Assembly (NCBI GenBank): GCA_003611745.1
Contig: RAYF01000030.1
Span: 1 to 64,000, forward strand
Direction of reading: 5' to 3'
From: a bacterium D16-36
Lineage (GTDB): Bacteria; Bacillota; Clostridia; Lachnospirales; Lachnospiraceae
Length of the DNA: 64,000 bases
Part shown: one piece after another, positions 60,484 through 64,000 of the stretch
How the letters are laid out: the number at the start of each line of letters is the position of its first letter
Numbering within the stretch: the first letter of the stretch is position 1
Made by a program: the position numbers and the translations under genes
Notes under the pieces: generated by a model
Seen by the model: the letters and a program-made list of their open reading frames with translations, nothing else
The model's database searches: none
What the model was told of the DNA's origin: nothing

Positions 60484-60861
60484 ATGAATACTGGATTAAA
60501 GAAACAACTGCTGGAAAACGGGGCTGATGTTGAGACTACCATTGACCGCTTTATGGGAAATGAGGATTTATATCTTAAGTTCCTAATGAAATTACAGGAT
60601 GACAGGCACTATGAAAACCTGCAGGCGCACCTTGAAGCACAGAAATACGAAGATGCATTTAATGATGCGCATTCACTAAAGGGTGTTTCTGCCAATCTGG
60701 GGCTGAACACAATCTGCGAAGCTTCCTCTAAAATAACAGAACTTCTCCGCGGCAAAAAAACTCCGGAAGAGATAGACCTCCCTCAGGTAAACAATGCTGC
60801 CAAGCAGCTCGGCGAATTATGTGTCACCTTCCGGAGAATCATAGCAGAAAATGCTGTATAA
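60484..60861 (+). CDS. HPt phosphotransfer protein
   Basis: This 125-residue helical protein has the HPt motif FNDAHSLKGVSANLGL, with the phosphorylatable His at about residue 63. HPt proteins relay phosphate between a hybrid kinase's receiver and a second response regulator. The hybrid kinase at 50328 lacks its own HPt domain, and two receiver/HD-GYP proteins lie next door, so it probably links them. It is transcribed divergently from that cluster. The start ATG at 60484 follows GTGAGGATTACT. It converges on folA with only 3 nt between the stops. Confidence 0.9.
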   Translation: MNTGLKKQLLENGADVETTIDRFMGNEDLYLKFLMKLQDDRHYENLQAHLEAQKYEDAFNDAHSLKGVSANLGLNTICEASSKITELLRGKKTPEEIDLPQVNNAAKQLGELCVTFRRIIAENAV

Positions 60862-60864
60862 CTG

Positions 60865-61356
60865 TCAGCCCTTCCTTTGATAAATTGTAAAATAATATTC
60901 TAAATCATAATAAGTCTGTTCTTCAGAATCATGGGTCATCTCCCATTCACTGTTCTCATCCAGATTTGGGAAGAATGTATCTGCATCATACCGGTAGTCA
61001 ACCTTAGTCACATATGCTGTATCGCAATATGGCAGGAACTGCCGGTAAACCTTCTCCCCGCCAATAATATACACGTTCTCGGAAGGATATCCGGAAAGCA
61101 GGGCCAGTGCCTCCTCCACACTGTGAACCACAGCCGCATCCCCAAAAACATAATCCTTCTTTGATGTCAGCACAATATTGTCCCTGCCCTTTAATGTGGT
61201 ACCGCCCGGCAGCCCCTCCATGGTCTTCCTGCCGCCAAGCACCACCCCACCTGCCGTCTTCTCCTTAAACATCCGCTTATCCGCCGGGATATTGACAAGC
61301 AGCCTGCCGCGGCTGCCAATGCCCCAGTGTGAATCTACACATACTATTACATTCAT
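60865..61356 (-). CDS. folA: Dihydrofolate reductase
   Basis: This 163-residue enzyme reduces dihydrofolate to tetrahydrofolate, the target of trimethoprim. It has MNVIVCVDSHWGIGSRGRLL, ADKRMFKEKTAGGVVLGGRKT (the NADPH-binding GRKT) and VYIIGGEKVYRQFLPYCD. The active-site acid is in NIPADKRMF. Length is standard. The start ATG at 61356 is preceded by GGGAGAATTTAT, which overlaps the end of hflX (13 nt apart), so the two genes are coupled. Its presence alongside thyX is common in Clostridia, where ThyX produces tetrahydrofolate directly. Confidence 0.95.
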   Translation of the reverse strand: MNVIVCVDSHWGIGSRGRLLVNIPADKRMFKEKTAGGVVLGGRKTMEGLPGGTTLKGRDNIVLTSKKDYVFGDAAVVHSVEEALALLSGYPSENVYIIGGEKVYRQFLPYCDTAYVTKVDYRYDADTFFPNLDENSEWEMTHDSEEQTYYDLEYYFTIYQRKG

Positions 61357-61369
61357 ATAAATTCTCCCA

Positions 61370-62656
61370 TTATTCCGCTTTCCTTTCAAAAAGATACCGA
61401 TATTCCCTGTCAAGGTACGCCCTAATAAAGATTCCATCATTCCGGTACTCTTCCTCCAGTATCTGGCCGTATTTTCTAAGAAGGGCAGCCCTGCCCCCCT
61501 CCTCATAAGGGAATACCTCTTCCAAAAGCATTTTATTTTCCTTTAACATATCACTGAGCAGGCCAAGCATCTCCTCTATCCCCGTATTCTGCTTAGCTGA
61601 AATGCGCACCGTCTTATCTGCATGCAGGTCCTTTAGCGGCTGTTCCTGCGACACAAGGTCAATTTTATTAAACGCTGTCAGAATCGGCTTATCCCCCACC
61701 TCAAGCTTCTGCAGCGTATCATAGACCGTCTGCATCTGCATATCCATATCCGAATTAGAGCAGTCCACCACATGCAGGATCACATCTGCATATTTTGCTT
61801 CCTCCAGCGTACTGCGGAATGCCTGAATCAGATGGTGCGGCAGTTTTCTTATAAAACCAACCGTGTCAGTAAAAAGCATTTCCTCGCCATTCTCCATCTC
61901 AAGCCTTCTGGTAGTCGGGTCAAGGGTTGCAAAAAGTTTGTCCTCCGACAATACCCCCGCGCCTGTCAGATTATTTAAAAGTGTAGACTTCCCTGCGTTC
62001 GTATAACCGACAATCGCGATAACCGGAACCGGATTTTCCAGACGTTTCTTTCTGGTCAGCTCTCTGTTCCTCTGAACCTTTGCCAGCTCCCGCTTAACAA
62101 AAGTGATGCGCTCCTTTATCAGGCGCCTGTCCATCTCCAGCTTCTGCTCACCAGGCCCCCTGGTGCCAATGCCGCCCCCCAGCCTTGAAAGCTCGGAACG
62201 CTCGCCGATCAGATGCGAAGCGCGGTAACGCAGCTGGGCAAGCTCAACCTGAAGCTTCCCCTCGCTGGTGGACGCCCTGCCTGCAAAGATATCAAGAATC
62301 ATAACCGTCCTGTCAATCACCTTGACATCTAACATCTCCTGAAGATTATGGTATTGTGCGGGCGTCAGCTCATCATCGCACACTACACAGTCCGCATTGC
62401 TGCTGGTAATAAGCTCCTTTATCTCCTGTATCTTCCCCTTGCCGAGATATGTCCCGGAATGCACCCTGTCACGGTTCTGCACTACCTTTGCAACCGTGAC
62501 TGCACCAGCAGTCTGCCCCAGCTCCTCCAGTTCATCCAAAGACTCCCATGTATCGTCCTCTCCTGTTACAGCTACTGCTGCCAGAATTATCCGCTCCTCC
62601 CTCTGGGCGGTATCATATAATTCGTCTGCCAAAACGGCCTCCCTCCTGATTTTCAT
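61370..62656 (-). CDS. hflX: GTPase HflX
   Basis: This 428-residue ribosome-associated GTPase splits stalled or hibernating 70S ribosomes. It has the HflX N-terminal domain with SGTYLGKGKIQEIKEL and GERSELSRLGGGIGTRGPGE, then a GTPase domain (G1 GYTNAGKST, G3 DTVGF, G4 NKID, G5 SAKQN). Complete. The start ATG at 62656 overlaps the stop of the TPR lipoprotein gene (ATGA), so they are coupled, and folA follows 13 nt downstream. Confidence 0.95.
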   Translation of the reverse strand: MKIRREAVLADELYDTAQREERIILAAVAVTGEDDTWESLDELEELGQTAGAVTVAKVVQNRDRVHSGTYLGKGKIQEIKELITSSNADCVVCDDELTPAQYHNLQEMLDVKVIDRTVMILDIFAGRASTSEGKLQVELAQLRYRASHLIGERSELSRLGGGIGTRGPGEQKLEMDRRLIKERITFVKRELAKVQRNRELTRKKRLENPVPVIAIVGYTNAGKSTLLNNLTGAGVLSEDKLFATLDPTTRRLEMENGEEMLFTDTVGFIRKLPHHLIQAFRSTLEEAKYADVILHVVDCSNSDMDMQMQTVYDTLQKLEVGDKPILTAFNKIDLVSQEQPLKDLHADKTVRISAKQNTGIEEMLGLLSDMLKENKMLLEEVFPYEEGGRAALLRKYGQILEEEYRNDGIFIRAYLDREYRYLFERKAE

Positions 62657-63822
62657 TTTATCCGGGTCTTTATAAACGAAATCTCTTTCTGCATTGCATC
62701 ATCTGACGGATATATTTTATAGTACTCCTTCGCGGCACTAAGAGCCTCCCCGTATTTATTCTGCTTTTCAAACAAAACCACCTGTATCCGCCTTAAATCC
62801 TGCACTGCACTGCTGTTTCCGTGCGAAAGCCCCTGGTCAATGGCACCCTGTGCCTTATCAAAATCTCTTTGCTCCATATAAACTGCTGCCAGCCTGCTAT
62901 AAACCTCAATCTTTAACGTATCCTTATTTTCTTTAATATATGTCTGAAAAGCTTCCTCTGCCTCTTTATATGATTTCTCTTCCGCATAAACCACGCCTGA
63001 GTAATACTTGCCCTCAATGCATTTTCCCTGATAAGCTGTATCAAAACACTCCTTTGCCTTATCGTAATCCTTCTTTAAATAGTATGCCCGTCCCACAGCC
63101 ATCCAATCCTCCGCCTTATCAGGCTTCAATTCCAGAAGCTGGCCTAACAGCTCATTTGCCGCATCATTCTGGCCGGAATAGCAATACTGCCCATATAATT
63201 CAAAATAGACTTCGTAATTCGCTTTGTCCTTAGCAATAACATCCAGATATACCTTGACAGCCCCATCATTATTTCCCATACTGCGTTCAATCCTCGCCAA
63301 AGCCAAAAACGCATCCAGATACTTATCATCTCTCTGAATAATATCCTGACAGTCCTTCCTTGCCTGTTCCCATTTCTCCTGCTGGCAGAGCGCAGTCATC
63401 CTTGTATACAGGATATCACAGTCCATATCGTCAAGATATTCAATGGAAAGGGCCTTCCCACAGTACTCCTCCACAGCACCATATTCGCCAAGGCCATATT
63501 CGGAAACTGCCATCCCATAATAGAGCTGCTTATTATTCTTCTTGGAAATTTTATTATCCGCCTCCTGCATCACCTTCATAAATTCCTCTTTCGCCTGCCC
63601 GTAGCGGTTTAAGCGGTTTAAAGCCATGCCGTAGCCGATATAATATTCCGTCTGCTCCTTCTTCTCCTTTATCGCCTTCTCAAAATAGGGCAGTGATTTC
63701 TCATACTTTCCCCCCATGGCAAGAGCCATCCCTTTTTCATATGCTTCCTTCGCCTCCCCACAGCCGGACAGCAGCAATGCCAGACTGGCTGCGAGCGCCA
63801 TTACACAAAAACATTTCTTCAT
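62653..63822 (-). CDS. TPR-repeat lipoprotein
   Basis: This 389-residue secreted lipoprotein has a signal peptide ending in the lipobox LLSGC (Cys21), so it is anchored to the outer face of the membrane. The rest is about eight to nine TPR repeats (GKYEKSLPYFEKAIKEK, KWEQARKDCQDIIQRDDKYL, DYDKAKECFDTAYQGK, and so on). TPR domains bind other proteins or peptides; the partner is unknown. The gene overlaps hflX by 4 bp. The start ATG at 63822 has AAAGGTGGGG upstream, and a terminator ahead of it (63863-63890) separates it from the upstream gene. Confidence 0.88.
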   Translation of the reverse strand: MKKCFCVMALAASLALLLSGCGEAKEAYEKGMALAMGGKYEKSLPYFEKAIKEKKEQTEYYIGYGMALNRLNRYGQAKEEFMKVMQEADNKISKKNNKQLYYGMAVSEYGLGEYGAVEEYCGKALSIEYLDDMDCDILYTRMTALCQQEKWEQARKDCQDIIQRDDKYLDAFLALARIERSMGNNDGAVKVYLDVIAKDKANYEVYFELYGQYCYSGQNDAANELLGQLLELKPDKAEDWMAVGRAYYLKKDYDKAKECFDTAYQGKCIEGKYYSGVVYAEEKSYKEAEEAFQTYIKENKDTLKIEVYSRLAAVYMEQRDFDKAQGAIDQGLSHGNSSAVQDLRRIQVVLFEKQNKYGEALSAAKEYYKIYPSDDAMQKEISFIKTRIK

Positions 63823-63862
63823 TTTTGATACCCCACCTTTTTTCTAGTAACCTAGTAAGTGG

Positions 63863-63890
63863 AAAAAGGCAACGCAACTGCGCTGCCTTC
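63863..63890 (-). terminator. Rho-independent terminator of the upstream gene
   Basis: On the minus strand AAGGCAGCGCA, GT and TGCGTTGCCTT form an 11-bp stem with one mismatch, followed by TTTTT. It terminates the gene ending at 63929. Confidence 0.8.
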
Positions 63891-63928
63891 TCTAAAAGTT
63901 ACCCCGGAACCGTCAAAAAACCGCCCGC

Positions 63929-64000
63929 TTATACTAGATATGGTCTCCCGACAATCCCTATTTCATTGCCTTCCTTAATGTATCTCTCTGCTCCGGCGTA
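63929..64000 (-). CDS. C-terminal end of an unidentified protein (partial)
   Basis: The last 23 codons of a minus-strand gene run off the right edge, ending ...EGNEIGIVGRPYLV and a TAA stop at 63929-63931. A good terminator follows, which supports a real gene. The fragment is too short to assign a family. Confidence 0.55.
   Translation of the reverse strand, partial: YAGAERYIKEGNEIGIVGRPYLV

Overview
This window looks like a chromosomal segment of a spore-forming, chemotactic, Gram-positive anaerobe of the Clostridia, most probably a member of the Lachnospiraceae. The sequence shows dipicolinate synthase genes (dpaA, dpaB), a SpoVB-like flippase, teichoic-acid precursor genes (tarI, tarJ, a TagF/TarL-type polymerase), the CdaA/CdaR cyclic-di-AMP pair, ThyX-type thymidylate synthase, several methyl-accepting chemotaxis proteins, and many GGGGGA-type ribosome binding sites. 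The species assignment is inference from gene content.

Layout. Positions 1-2000 are a decayed accessory region. It holds a complete small type I toxin-antitoxin locus (toxin 834-914, antisense antitoxin on the minus strand), an unknown 198-residue protein and a frameshifted LexA-like DNA-binding protein. Positions 2117-10087 hold a complete four-gene Wadjet (JetD-JetA-JetB-JetC) anti-plasmid SMC system with its own consensus promoter. Positions 10300-17900 alternate two chemoreceptors with accessory and broken genes: an Rpn-type nuclease relic, an ATPase stub, and a tandem duplication of a grpB-mcp segment that has been interrupted in one copy. Positions 18100-26450 are mainly housekeeping genes: KAS III-like, hydrolase, asnB, deoB, dus, lipid kinase, queA. 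Positions 26600-32500 hold a teichoic-acid precursor/polymerase cluster with leuC-leuD embedded in it.

Positions 32500-42200 hold thyX (two-domain), an L,D-transpeptidase with a long lysine-rich repeat tail, nadA, plsC, rqcH, a histidinol-phosphatase-like gene and a cysteine desulfurase. Positions 42236-42914 are a remarkable 679-nt near-complete palindrome. Positions 43000-46300 are sporulation genes (spoVB-like, dpaA, dpaB) with a sigma-K-like promoter ahead of dpaA. Positions 46485-50200 hold cdaR-cdaA and two membrane proteins. Positions 50300-60900 hold a signalling cluster (hybrid kinase, MCP, CheB, CheR, two receiver/HD-GYP proteins, PAS kinase, separate HPt protein) with no CheA or CheW in the window. 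The window ends with folA, hflX, a TPR lipoprotein and the last codons of an unidentified gene.

Scattered through the intergenic spaces are at least three families of palindromic repeats: a CGGAAATCAATTTTCAG...TACTGCCCC arm family, a GAGCGTGTTTGAAAA family that often supplies stop codons, and ATTACT(A/T)CG leader hairpins. The strongest candidates for new biology are the giant palindrome and its arm family, the CheA-less phosphorelay cluster, and the Wadjet locus with its degraded flanks.
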